Below, one piece after another: positions 56,425 through 64,000 of a stretch of DNA of 64,000 nucleotides. The notes under the pieces are model-generated. The model saw only the letters and a program-made list of their open reading frames with translations, was not told the DNA's origin and searched no databases. Both the position numbers and the translations under genes were made by a program. The stretch's first letter is position 1, and every line of letters starts with the position of its first letter. Source of the stretch: Chloroflexota bacterium (GTDB taxonomy: Bacteria > Chloroflexota > UBA11872); assembly GCA_022820025.1 (NCBI GenBank), contig JAJEGF010000025.1, forward strand, positions 62,001 to 126,000, given 5' to 3'.

Positions 56425-57513
56425 CTAGTCTGGCGTGGCGGACTTGTGGCGGATGTCGTAGTGCCCCGGATAACGGACCGGCAGATCGCCGGCGTCGATC
56501 ATGGCGGTCAGCGGCGACCCCTTGGTCTTCAGCGGCAGCCGAACCAGGCTGTGCGTCCGGGTCGACTCGTAGATACCCATCAGGATCTCGAGCGTGTGGA
56601 TGGCCAGGTTGGCGTCACCGCGATGTTCGTCGATCTCACCGGTTGCCCAGGCTGCCAGCGCGTCTAGCTCCAGCGTGCGTGCATCGCTGAACTCGGCCTC
56701 GCTGGCCTCGATGGTTTCCCAGCCCGAGGCGCCGTGGCGCAGAAGTCGAATGACGTTGCCGGCGGTCCCGCCGGCCAGCCAGATCACGCCTTCCGTCCCG
56801 GTAATCACGCGCAGGTCGCGTTCCAGGCCTTCGGGCGGCGTGTCGCTCTCCATTGAGAGGCGAATGCCGCCTTCGAACTCCACCAGCAGCCCCGCCAGGT
56901 CCTCGGCCGGCCAGCCGCGCTCGTAGCGGTCGGTCTGGCGCTGCACGTTGGCCAGCACCCAGAGCGGCGTCGGGTCGCCCAGCATGTACTGCCAGTAGTT
57001 CAACTGATGGGTGGCGATGTTCATGAGGCCGGCATCCGGCTTGGGCGGCCCGGCGAAGGCAGTAATCACCTGGCCGATCGCGCCGTCGGAGATCAGTTGC
57101 CGGACGGTCTCGTGCCGCGGCATCCAGCGGCCCTGGTGGCCGATGGCCAGCTTGACGCCGTTCCTCTCGCAGGCGGCCAGCATGGCGTAACCCTCGCCCG
57201 TGCTGCTGGCCATGGGTTTCTCGGAGACGATGGCCAGCGGCGAATAGCGCGTGGCCGCCAGGATTGTCATCGAGGCGTGGAGTTGCTGCGGCGTGCCGAT
57301 GCTGACGAGGTCCGGTTCCTCCTCGCGCAGCATGGTTTCGTAGTCGGTGTAACGGTTCTCGACGTCGAACTCGTCGCCGAACTCTTCCAGGGTGTTGGGA
57401 TCGATGTCGCAGACGGCGGCAAGTTCGATTCGGTCGCTCGCCAGGTAGCCCATGGCGTGGCTGCGGCCGATGTGGCCGCCGACGATGACGGCGCGGAGGG
57501 GTTGGGCGCTCAC
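56425..57513 (-). CDS. Gfo/Idh/MocA-family oxidoreductase
   Basis: 362 residues, paralogous to both neighbours: HIGRSHAMGYL, VCDIDPNTLEEFGDEFDVENRYTDYE, SEKPMASSTGEGYAML, TPLWVLANVQRQTDRYERGW and the shared ending LPVRYPGHYDIRH. The EKP motif is intact. GTG start overlaps the stop of the upstream paralogue by 4 bases. Such a series with the same ending suggests related substrates or a hetero-oligomer. Confidence 0.88.
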   Translation of the reverse strand: MSAQPLRAVIVGGHIGRSHAMGYLASDRIELAAVCDIDPNTLEEFGDEFDVENRYTDYETMLREEEPDLVSIGTPQQLHASMTILAATRYSPLAIVSEKPMASSTGEGYAMLAACERNGVKLAIGHQGRWMPRHETVRQLISDGAIGQVITAFAGPPKPDAGLMNIATHQLNYWQYMLGDPTPLWVLANVQRQTDRYERGWPAEDLAGLLVEFEGGIRLSMESDTPPEGLERDLRVITGTEGVIWLAGGTAGNVIRLLRHGASGWETIEASEAEFSDARTLELDALAAWATGEIDEHRGDANLAIHTLEILMGIYESTRTHSLVRLPLKTKGSPLTAMIDAGDLPVRYPGHYDIRHKSATPD

Positions 57514-58646
57514 GGGTTGCCTCCGCCGTAATCGAACGGCGTAATCCTGGTGCCGTGCCGGATGTCGTGCCAGCCCGGGTTGCTGACCGGCAGCGCGCCG
57601 CTGTTGATCATCTCGATCAGCGGCGAGGACTGGGTCTTCATGGGCAGTTGCACCAGGCCGTGGGTCCGGGCCGACTCGTAGATGGCCATCAGGATCTCCT
57701 GCGTTTGCACGCAGAAGTGCGCGTCCTGGTAGTGGCCGTCCAGTTCGCCGCCGGCCCAGCGGGCGAAGGCGTCGATTTCACGATGGCGGGCGTCCAGGTA
57801 GGGATCGTTGTGAAACTCGATCTCCTCGACACTGCCGTCGCCGCGCTGAATCCGAAGGCCAATCGGATCCTCGGGCACGGTGCCCGGTGGCCGGACTTCG
57901 CCTTCGGTGCGGACGTAGAGCGTGCCTTCGTCGCCGACGAAGGTCAGCCGGTGCTGTTCGACCTGGGCGCCGCCGGGGGTTTCGCCTTCCAGGATCAGGC
58001 GGGAGCCGTCGGCGAACCCGACGATGCCGACCGCCATTTCCTCACAGGGCCAACTGCGTTCCCAGCGGTCGGAGTTGCGCTGGATGTTGCCCATCACCCA
58101 TTGCGGCTCGGGGTCGCCGAGGATGAACAGGGCGCGGTCGCAGCCGTGGCACATCTGGTTCAGCATGCCGCCCTGTTCGTACCAGCCGTGCGCCAGGCGC
58201 ACCGTGCCGATGGCTCCGCCGGTGATGAGCTCGCGCGCTTCCTGGATCTGGGTCAGGTAGCGCGACTCGTGGCCGATGGCCAGCTTGACGCCGTTGCGGT
58301 CGCAGGCCGCGATCATTGATCGCGCCTCGCCCATGTTGTTGGCCATGCCCTTCTCGCAGAGGATGCCCTTTGGCGTGTACTGGGTGGCCGCCAGGACCGT
58401 CATTTCGGCGTGCAGCGGCTGGGCGGTGGCGATGTTGATGAGGTCGGGCTGCTCTTCGCGCAGCATCGTTTCGAAGTCGGTGTAGCGGGCCTCGACGTCG
58501 TTCGCGTCGGCAACCCGGTTAAGGGCGACTTCGTCGATATCGCAGAGCGCCACCAGTTCGGCGGCGTCGGAATGGGTGTAGGCATCGGCGTGGTTGCGCC
58601 CCACACCGCAACCGACCACGACTGCCCTCAGCGTCTCAGCGGCCAT
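57510..58646 (-). CDS. Gfo/Idh/MocA-family oxidoreductase
   Basis: About 378 residues; first of three tandem paralogues. VVVGCGVGRNHADAY, CDIDEVALNRVADANDVEARYTDFETMLREEQPDLINIAT and the closing LPVSNPGWHDIRHG mirror its neighbours. The EKP motif reads CEKGMANNMGEA, keeping the lysine. An in-frame GTG six codons earlier is possible; the ATG used follows AAAGG. It diverges from the SDR gene across 183 bases in which I see no convincing promoter. Confidence 0.87.
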   Translation of the reverse strand: MAAETLRAVVVGCGVGRNHADAYTHSDAAELVALCDIDEVALNRVADANDVEARYTDFETMLREEQPDLINIATAQPLHAEMTVLAATQYTPKGILCEKGMANNMGEARSMIAACDRNGVKLAIGHESRYLTQIQEARELITGGAIGTVRLAHGWYEQGGMLNQMCHGCDRALFILGDPEPQWVMGNIQRNSDRWERSWPCEEMAVGIVGFADGSRLILEGETPGGAQVEQHRLTFVGDEGTLYVRTEGEVRPPGTVPEDPIGLRIQRGDGSVEEIEFHNDPYLDARHREIDAFARWAGGELDGHYQDAHFCVQTQEILMAIYESARTHGLVQLPMKTQSSPLIEMINSGALPVSNPGWHDIRHGTRITPFDYGGGNP

Positions 58647-58829
58647 GCAGGGGGCCTTTCGCACCTATGGCGTGCGCCATATTGATCAGGTCGTGCGCGT
58701 TCGGTCAACCTGCTGCGCCGACACTGAAGGGCCGCAGGGCTCTGCATGCCCTAGGCATAGCGTGCGAACGCCTCGAACGCATGCGCTACGGTGCCCTGCG
58801 TAAGCAGGACCGGACTCGGAGTGACCTGA

Positions 58830-59558
58830 GTGAGCGCTCGGCGAGTAGCTGTCGTGACAGGTGGCGCTACCGGGTTAGGGCGGGCCTCGGCCGTGCGTCT
58901 GGCCGACGATGATCGGGCGATCGCAATCTGGGACCGGGACTTCGACGGCGCCGAACGGACGGCGGCGAATCTGAAGTCGCGTGGTGCTTTGGCAATGGCG
59001 CTGGACGTTGACGTGGCCTCGCTGGAGTCGCTGGAGGCCGCACTCACCACCACCCGCGACATTCTTGGCCCGGTCGACATCCTGGTCAACGCCGCAGCCA
59101 TCATCGGCGTGGACGCCAGCGTGCTGGAGACGCCGCTGGACGAGTGGGACCGGGTGCTGGCGGTCAACCTGACGGGGACGTACCTGGCCTCGCGGCTGGT
59201 GGTGGGCGAGATGGCCGAGCGGGGGTGGGGACGGATCGTGAACTTCACCTCCGGCGCCCGGCACGGCACGCCGGCCCTGATCCCGTACGCGGTGAGCAAG
59301 GCGGGCATCGTGCCGATAACGCGGGCGTTCGCGCGGGAGTTCACGTCGCGCGGGGTGCTGGTGAACGCCGTGCTGCCGGGCCGGGCGCTGACGAACATGG
59401 TGGTTTCGCGAGTCCCCGAAGAAGTCGTGCGCAACCCGCCGGTCGCCATTGGACGCTACGCCGATCCCGAGGAGGTGGCGGAGGTGGTGGCCTTTCTGAC
59501 CAGCGAGCGCAATACGTACATGTCCGGGGGCGTGGTGCCGGTGGACGGGGGAGGCTGA
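58830..59558 (+). CDS. Short-chain dehydrogenase/reductase
   Basis: 242-residue classical SDR: TGGATGLG cofactor loop at 10-17, NAAAII, Asn113, NFTSGA with catalytic Ser141, YAVSK with Tyr153/Lys157 and PGRALTNMV, ending YMSGGVVPVDGGG. FabG-like layout, but the setting suggests a sugar or polyol dehydrogenase. GTG start preceded by GGAG. The TIM-barrel isomerase gene follows after 2 bases, so the two probably act in sequence. Confidence 0.9.
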   Translation: MSARRVAVVTGGATGLGRASAVRLADDDRAIAIWDRDFDGAERTAANLKSRGALAMALDVDVASLESLEAALTTTRDILGPVDILVNAAAIIGVDASVLETPLDEWDRVLAVNLTGTYLASRLVVGEMAERGWGRIVNFTSGARHGTPALIPYAVSKAGIVPITRAFAREFTSRGVLVNAVLPGRALTNMVVSRVPEEVVRNPPVAIGRYADPEEVAEVVAFLTSERNTYMSGGVVPVDGGG

Positions 59559-59560
59559 CG

Positions 59561-60424
59561 ATGCGACTTGGGATTTCGGGCACGTTGCTGCCGGACGATC
59601 TGCGGGACCTGACGCCCGAGACGGCGCGCACGCTGCGCTCGTGGGGCTACACCGGCGTGTTCACGCGGCTGGGCGGGAACGATCCGCTGAATCCGCCCTC
59701 CGACGCCGATTGCCGCCGCTTCCGCCAGATCCTGGCCGACGCCGGGTTGGACCACGTGATGGGCACGGGGTACTGGCAGAACCTGGTGCATCCCGATGCC
59801 GAAGCCCGACAGCGCGGCGTCCAGGTGCTGTGCGCCGGGTTGCGGCTGGCGGCCAGGCTGGGCGCGGCCTGCATCGACACGGGTCCCGGCAGCATGAGCG
59901 CGAGCGGCCCCTGGGCGCCGCATCCCGATAACTGGGCGCCCTGGGCCGAGGCCAACCTGATCGACTCGCTGGGCCGGGCGGCCGAGGTCGCCGCCGAGGT
60001 GGGCGTGCGGATTCACCTGGAGGGGCACCAGCTTGTGACCCTGCGCGACGCGGCTGTTACCCGGCGAGTCGTGGACGCCGTGGGATCGCCGTGGGTGCGG
60101 GTGGACATGGACCCGGTGAACTGGATCACGCTGGATACGTACTACGACACGGGCGCGGCGATCGACGCCATGTTCGACACGCTGGGCGGCCGCATCGGCA
60201 GCGGGCACAGCAAGGACATCGCGCTCTGGGACCGGCACACCGTGCACCTGGATACCGTCACCACTGGCCAGGGAGCCATCAATCACCAGCGCTACCTGCA
60301 GCGGCTGGAAGCGTTGGACCCGGAGATCTCCCTGATAGTGGAAAGCTGCTCGACCGAGGATGCGCCCGGGGTGTACAGATTCCTGGTTGAGCAAGCGGCG
60401 CGGGCAGGGGTAACGGTTCGATGA
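59561..60424 (+). CDS. Sugar phosphate isomerase/epimerase-like TIM-barrel protein
   Basis: 287-residue AP-endonuclease-2-type (xylose isomerase-like) TIM barrel. Landmarks are LRSWGYTGVFTRL, DTGPGSMS, VGVRIHLEGHQL with a metal Glu, WVRVDMDPVNWI, and GSGHSKDIALWDR with metal His/Lys. These barrels isomerise or epimerise keto-sugars and cyclitols such as 2-keto-myo-inositol. The frame upstream is antisense-free noise inside the SDR; the ATG has GGGGGAGG at good spacing. Partner of the SDR and nearby Gfo/Idh enzymes by context. Confidence 0.88.
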   Translation: MRLGISGTLLPDDLRDLTPETARTLRSWGYTGVFTRLGGNDPLNPPSDADCRRFRQILADAGLDHVMGTGYWQNLVHPDAEARQRGVQVLCAGLRLAARLGAACIDTGPGSMSASGPWAPHPDNWAPWAEANLIDSLGRAAEVAAEVGVRIHLEGHQLVTLRDAAVTRRVVDAVGSPWVRVDMDPVNWITLDTYYDTGAAIDAMFDTLGGRIGSGHSKDIALWDRHTVHLDTVTTGQGAINHQRYLQRLEALDPEISLIVESCSTEDAPGVYRFLVEQAARAGVTVR

Positions 60425-60566
60425 ACTTGCGGCCGACGCCGAGGCGGCGGGCGTTCAATCTCGTCGTCTCGCCAAACACCTGTCGCACGTTCGGGCAGGC
60501 GCTCCACGGGCCGATAGATTGACTCGTAGACCTCCGGCGCGCCTGCATGTGTGTGTCGACCAGGCC

Positions 60567-60815
60567 TCAGTCCGACGGCGGGGCGCGGCTGGACAGCACG
60601 CCTTCGATCACGCCCTCAATTCGGGACACCCGCTCGGTCAATCCATCGACCCGACCGGACAGCGCATGGACATCCTGGCGAAGTTGCGGAATAGCCTCGA
60701 CTTGCTCCTGAATCTTGCCCAGCACCGCGCCCAACCTGAATGCCACCCCGACGAATGCGACGAGCATGGCCGCCCCAACACTAACGATCGTCACAACAAT
60801 TGGGGTGGCGTCCAT
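60567..60815 (-). CDS. Small membrane-anchored coiled-coil protein, unknown function
   Basis: 82 residues. One N-terminal hydrophobic helix (TPIVVTIVSVGAAMLVAFVGVAF) is followed by a heptad-like region (IQEQVEAIPQLRQDVHALSGRVDGLTERVSRIEGVIEGVL) that should form a coiled coil in the cytoplasm or outside. ATG with GGAGGAACCGCCC ahead, favoured over an 18-codon longer frame. This kind of short anchor protein is common in bacterial genomes, and no role can be inferred. It stands alone between two plus-strand genes; the intervals on both sides (about 140 and 215 bases) show nothing else. Confidence 0.6.
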   Translation of the reverse strand: MDATPIVVTIVSVGAAMLVAFVGVAFRLGAVLGKIQEQVEAIPQLRQDVHALSGRVDGLTERVSRIEGVIEGVLSSRAPPSD

Positions 60816-61031
60816 GGGCGGTTCCTCCGTGACGGGGATTCCCGTACCCCGCACGTCAGGTGATCTCAAGTCAGTGGTCCGCGAACATCCGCCCTGTCGG
60901 ATTGTCGCCGGTGGTGTTCCGCTTGAGACCCTTCATCCGGCGTCGAAGAATCTGTCGGCCTTTCGCGTGGGAGAGGCGAGGTTTCGCTCGCCCTTGGGGC
61001 TAACGGCTTCGACGAAGGAGAAGGACTGGTG

Positions 61032-61457
61032 ATGACTCAGGAATCGCGGAAGGCGATGATCGTTCCCAGCCTGCGTTACCGCGACGCGGCGGCGGCCATT
61101 GAGTTCCTGTGCGACGTGTTTGGGTTTGCCAGGCGCCTGGTCATCTCGGGCCCGGAGGGATCCATCCGTCACGCGCAACTCACGCTGGGCGGCGGCATGA
61201 TCATGCTGGGGTCGGCCCAAAATCGCGACTTCGGCCCACACGTCAAGACGCCGGCGGAAGTGGGCGCCAACACGCAGAGCGCCTACGTGATCGTGCCGGA
61301 AATCGACGCGCACTTTGCGCATGCGACGGCTGCCGGCGCCGAGATCGTGCTGGAGATTCAGGACGCGTCCTACGGGGGCCGCCTGTACTTCGCGCTGGAC
61401 CCCGAGGGCAACCTCTGGCACTTCGGGTCCTACGACCCGTGGGCGGAGTCCGGCTAG
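61032..61457 (+). CDS. VOC-superfamily (glyoxalase/bleomycin-resistance-like) protein
   Basis: 141 residues with the paired beta-alpha-beta-beta-beta modules of the VOC fold: YRDAAAAIEFLCDVFGF, HAQLTLGGGMIMLG, and YVIVPEIDAHFAHATAAGAEIV, ending in the family's GGRLYFALDPEGNLWHFGSY, where a metal-binding Glu lies in DPEGN. PhnB-like group. ATG is one codon after a GTG; AAGGAG lies upstream. Its stop overlaps the convergent sulfatase stop by 4 bases. Substrate unknown. Confidence 0.88.
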   Translation: MTQESRKAMIVPSLRYRDAAAAIEFLCDVFGFARRLVISGPEGSIRHAQLTLGGGMIMLGSAQNRDFGPHVKTPAEVGANTQSAYVIVPEIDAHFAHATAAGAEIVLEIQDASYGGRLYFALDPEGNLWHFGSYDPWAESG

Positions 61458-62728
61458 CCCGAGATCTCGCTGATCGTGTCTCGGTAGAAGGGCGACTCCA
61501 CGGGCCCGTTCAGGAGCGGATCGCCGGTGGCGCGCATCCAGTCGATGACCCTGGCGCCGAGTTCGGCCTGGATGGCGGCGGTTTCGGGGTTGCCGGCGAG
61601 GTTGGTTTGTTCGTTGGGGTCGGCGTGCAGGTCGTACAGCTCGATTTCGACATGGTGCGAGGGGTCCATGCGACCGGCCAGGTCGCGATAGGCGCCGCTG
61701 CCGGCGATGTCGCTGGGGATTTCCACGCCCAGGCCGGTCTCGAAGTTGCGGATGAATTTCCAGCGGTCGGTGCGGATGCCGCGCATGGGGTCGTAGTAGC
61801 TGTGGTAGGTCTTTTCCACGAAGAGTTGGGCGTGGCCGGAGGCGGTGCCCGCAGCCAGCGGCAGCAGCGAGGTTCCGTGCAGGTAGGGCGGTTCTTTGGC
61901 GCCGGTGAGTTCGATAAGGGTTGGGACCACATCCAGGTTGCTGACCATGCCGGCCGGCGCGCCGCCGCCGCTGAGGGGGCTGCCGGGCAGGCGGGCGATG
62001 AGGGAGATCTCGATGCCGGGGTCGTACAAGGTGCACTTGGCGCGCGGGAAGGCGATGCCGTGATCGCCGACGTAGAGCACCAGGGTCCGGTCGAGCAGGT
62101 TGCGGTCTTCCAGGATTCCGATTAAGCGACCGATGTAGTCGTCGGCGCGGTTGACGCAGCCCTGGAAGTCGGCAAGGTCGGCGCGGGTGTCGGGGGCGTC
62201 CATCAGGTAGGGCGGCACGGTGATGCCCTTCTCGTCGTAGGGCCGGCCGCCGAAGCCGTGGCCGCCGACGCGGTGCGTCTCGCCAAAGCCGACCTGCACG
62301 ACGAAGGGGCGACTACGGTCGGCATTGATGAACTGTGTGACGCCGGTGACGATCGAGTCGATGTCGCGTGATTCGTCGAGGACGTCGTTGCCGATGCGGC
62401 GCGGGTCGCGGGCGGCGTGTTCGACGCCCCAGTGGCCGCTGCGGTAACCGACGGTGCGCAGGATCTGCGGGATGGTCTGCTCATCCGGATGCAGGTCCCA
62501 GCGAAAGTCGCGATGCGTGAGGCCCATGGTGCCGTTGGCGTGGGGATAGCGGCCGGTGGTGAGGCTGGCGCGGCTGGGCGAGCACTGCGGGGCGGTGGTG
62601 TAGGCGTTGAAGCGCGCACCCTCGGCCGCCAGCCGGTTGAGGTTGGGGGTCTCCACCGTGGTGACGCCGTAAGGCTGGATGAAGCGGCCGGTGTCGTGGG
62701 TGGTGACGATCAGGACGTTGGGCGGCAT
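61454..62728 (-). CDS. Formylglycine-type sulfatase (heparan N-sulfatase-like)
   Basis: 424-residue sulfatase. The active-site motif CSPSR begins at Cys49, the residue converted to formylglycine, and is followed by ASLTTGRYPHANG. The start NVLIVTTHDTGR, with His in place of the first acidic residue, is typical of the SGSH-like subgroup that acts on sulfamidated or sulfated sugars. GDHGIAF provides the downstream metal ligands. No signal peptide is evident, so a cytoplasmic location or unusual export is possible. A maturase (FGE or anSME) is not visible here. Confidence 0.9.
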   Translation of the reverse strand: MPPNVLIVTTHDTGRFIQPYGVTTVETPNLNRLAAEGARFNAYTTAPQCSPSRASLTTGRYPHANGTMGLTHRDFRWDLHPDEQTIPQILRTVGYRSGHWGVEHAARDPRRIGNDVLDESRDIDSIVTGVTQFINADRSRPFVVQVGFGETHRVGGHGFGGRPYDEKGITVPPYLMDAPDTRADLADFQGCVNRADDYIGRLIGILEDRNLLDRTLVLYVGDHGIAFPRAKCTLYDPGIEISLIARLPGSPLSGGGAPAGMVSNLDVVPTLIELTGAKEPPYLHGTSLLPLAAGTASGHAQLFVEKTYHSYYDPMRGIRTDRWKFIRNFETGLGVEIPSDIAGSGAYRDLAGRMDPSHHVEIELYDLHADPNEQTNLAGNPETAAIQAELGARVIDWMRATGDPLLNGPVESPFYRDTISEISG

Positions 62729-62828
62729 GGGGGATTGCTTCCGAGCGGCGGGCTGGGGAGTCTAGCCAGCGGCGGTTCCGACTGGTGCCATAATCGCCGC
62801 GCCAAACGAACGCCCGCGGGGGAATCCG

Positions 62829-63131
62829 ATGCCTCACTACGTCAGCATGGTCAGCATGTCCGGCAACGAGCCGGCGGAGCCTGGGTCGGTGGCCGACGCC
62901 ATTGGCGACGGCGCGCCGGTAACGCGCCAGTTGGTGGAAGACCACGGCGGAACGCTTCACGAGATTTACCTGACCATGGGCGCCTTTGATGTCCTGATGG
63001 TGATGGAGTTCGACAGCACGCAGGCTTGTGCCCAGGCCATGCTGGCCATGCGCGAGCAGCTTGGCGGCGTGACCCAGACCATCGAGGTGTTCCCCGAGAG
63101 CCAGTGGTCGGAGATTGCCGGGGGCGTCTGA
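62829..63131 (+). CDS. GYD-domain protein
   Basis: 100 residues: MPHYVSMVSMSGNEPAE, VEDHGGTLHEIYLTMGAFDVLMVMEFDS and EVFPESQWSEIAGGV. The G.(Y/F)D.(L/V) core marks the GYD family, a ferredoxin-like fold of unknown function seen next to metabolic genes. ATG preceded by a G-rich stretch. Followed by the truncated epimerase after 25 bases. Confidence 0.8.
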   Translation: MPHYVSMVSMSGNEPAEPGSVADAIGDGAPVTRQLVEDHGGTLHEIYLTMGAFDVLMVMEFDSTQACAQAMLAMREQLGGVTQTIEVFPESQWSEIAGGV

Positions 63132-63156
63132 GACGCGACTCCGTGCCGATCTGCTG

Positions 63157-64000
63157 ATGGCTGATTCGCTCCCGGACTCGATTCCGGACGAGGCGACGCT
63201 GGATGAGGTGATGTCGCGTCCGAGCGCGGGGCTGGTTGAGTCCCTTGCCCGCGGATCCGGCGACCTGCTGGTGCTTGGCGCCGGGGGCAAGATGGGTCCA
63301 ACCGTGGCCCGGATGGCCCAACGCGCCTTTGCGGCTGCCGGACGCGACGGGCAAGTGATCGCCGTCTCCCGGTTCAGCGATCCCGCCGCGCGTGCCGGGC
63401 TGGAGGCCGCTGGCGTGGCCACCATTGCGGGCGACTTGCTGGAGCCCGCGTTCCTGCGCGAACTGCCGGATGCGCCGGACGTGGTGTTCATGGCCGGGCG
63501 CAAGTTCGGATCCACCGGCGCCGAGCACCTGACCTGGGTCATGAATGCGCACTTGCCGGGACTGGTGGCGCGGCGGTTCCGGGAGGCCCGCTGCGTGGTG
63601 TTCTCCACGGCGGCGGTGTACCCGTTCGTGCCGGCCGACGGGGCCGGGGCGGACGAAGACCTGGAGCCCGAGCCGATTGGCGAGTACGCGCAGTCGTGCC
63701 TGGCGCGGGAGCGGATGTTCGAGTACGCAGCGCATACGTGGAGGACGCGCTCGGCGCTGATCCGGCTGTCGTACGCGCTGGACCTGCGCTACGGCGTGCT
63801 GCACGACATCGCGGCCAGCCTGTGCGGCGGCCATCCCGTGAACGTGGGCATGCGCACGGCCAGCGTGATCTGGCAGGGCGACGCCTGCGACCTGATCCTG
63901 CGAACCCTGGAGCACTGCGCGGCGCCGGCGCTGACGCTGAACGTCTCAGGGCTGGAACCGATTCGGATTCGCGAGGTCGCCGTTGCGATGGGCGAGCTGC
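63157..64000 (+). CDS. NAD-dependent epimerase/dehydratase-like protein, C-terminus outside the window
   Basis: At least 281 residues, cut by the window edge. LLVLGAGGKMGPTVARMAQRA is the Rossmann loop. VVFMAGRKFG and FSTAAVYPF give the active-site strand. The catalytic YxxxK position reads YAQSC (in GEYAQSCLARE), so the lysine is replaced by cysteine. DLRYGVLHDIA and LNVSGLEPIRIREVA continue the fold. Start ATG; no strong ribosome-binding site. It may be a non-classical SDR. Substrate unknown, though the location suggests a sugar catabolic set. Confidence 0.78.
   Translation, partial: MADSLPDSIPDEATLDEVMSRPSAGLVESLARGSGDLLVLGAGGKMGPTVARMAQRAFAAAGRDGQVIAVSRFSDPAARAGLEAAGVATIAGDLLEPAFLRELPDAPDVVFMAGRKFGSTGAEHLTWVMNAHLPGLVARRFREARCVVFSTAAVYPFVPADGAGADEDLEPEPIGEYAQSCLARERMFEYAAHTWRTRSALIRLSYALDLRYGVLHDIAASLCGGHPVNVGMRTASVIWQGDACDLILRTLEHCAAPALTLNVSGLEPIRIREVAVAMGEL

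Noticed and set aside
60933-62036. 367-codon minus-strand frame overlapping the VOC and sulfatase genes
   Set aside because: The first part is low-complexity Arg/His/Pro sequence from another frame of the sulfatase gene; the second part is antisense to the VOC gene.
62481-63915. Two long minus-strand frames opposite the GYD and epimerase genes
   Set aside because: Both are antisense to genes with family motifs and lack any of their own.

Overview
The window is a GC-rich bacterial chromosome segment that is almost entirely coding. No rRNA, tRNA, insertion sequence, phage gene or CRISPR array was seen, and no gene-free stretch exceeds about 300 bases. GTG starts and 4-base NTGA stop/start overlaps are common. 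A PyrR-type attenuator, a YqeC homologue, dense glycosyltransferase clusters and runs of Gfo/Idh oxidoreductases with a sulfatase would fit a Chloroflexota-like, possibly marine or host-associated lineage. That placement is an inference; no taxonomic marker gene is present.

Region 1 (1-3.5 kb, minus strand) is a nucleotide-sugar operon: gmd, an rmd-like reductase, a phosphohexomutase, and the first codons of a cupin that looks like a mannose-6-phosphate isomerase. Together they would make GDP-mannose and convert it to a GDP-6-deoxyhexose, probably GDP-D-rhamnose. Region 2 (3.6-17.5 kb) is nucleotide metabolism. After a lone yqeC-like gene come, on the minus strand, pyrR-pyrB-(MBL-fold gene)-pyrC-carA-carB-pyrK. 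Upstream lie pyrG, purA, a peroxiredoxin-like gene with no cysteine, and a second MBL-fold gene. The pyr operon leader shows a full PyrR attenuator: PyrR-binding hairpin, antiterminator and terminator.

Region 3 (17.6-48.7 kb, nearly all plus strand) is a large surface-polysaccharide locus. It has an ABC-2 exporter permease and ATPase (Wzm/Wzt type), a MOP-type flippase (Wzx type), one GT2, ten GT4-like and one CgeB-like glycosyltransferase, and two large multi-spanning membrane proteins. It also has a Trm112-like protein with a radical SAM/SPASM protein, an acyltransferase, a methyltransferase, a sugar epimerase, a possible alpha/alpha-toroid glycan enzyme, and a terminal WcaJ-like initiating phosphotransferase. 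Four consecutive proteins near its start (Wzt, GT2, GT4, GT-C) carry extra beta-rich domains, some of which share motifs.

Region 4 (48.8-64 kb) is accessory carbohydrate metabolism. It has five Gfo/Idh/MocA oxidoreductases (three in tandem), an SDR, a TIM-barrel isomerase, a class III aminotransferase, a methyltransferase, a heparan-N-sulfatase-like sulfatase, and VOC and GYD-domain proteins. It also holds an orphan LanC-like protein with all cyclase active-site residues, a BrnT/BrnA toxin-antitoxin pair, and a NAD-dependent epimerase cut by the window end.

The least ordinary items are the extra beta-rich domains in region 3, the orphan LanC-like gene, and three probable pseudo-enzymes around the pyrimidine genes (two MBL proteins with broken metal sites and a cysteine-free peroxiredoxin fold).
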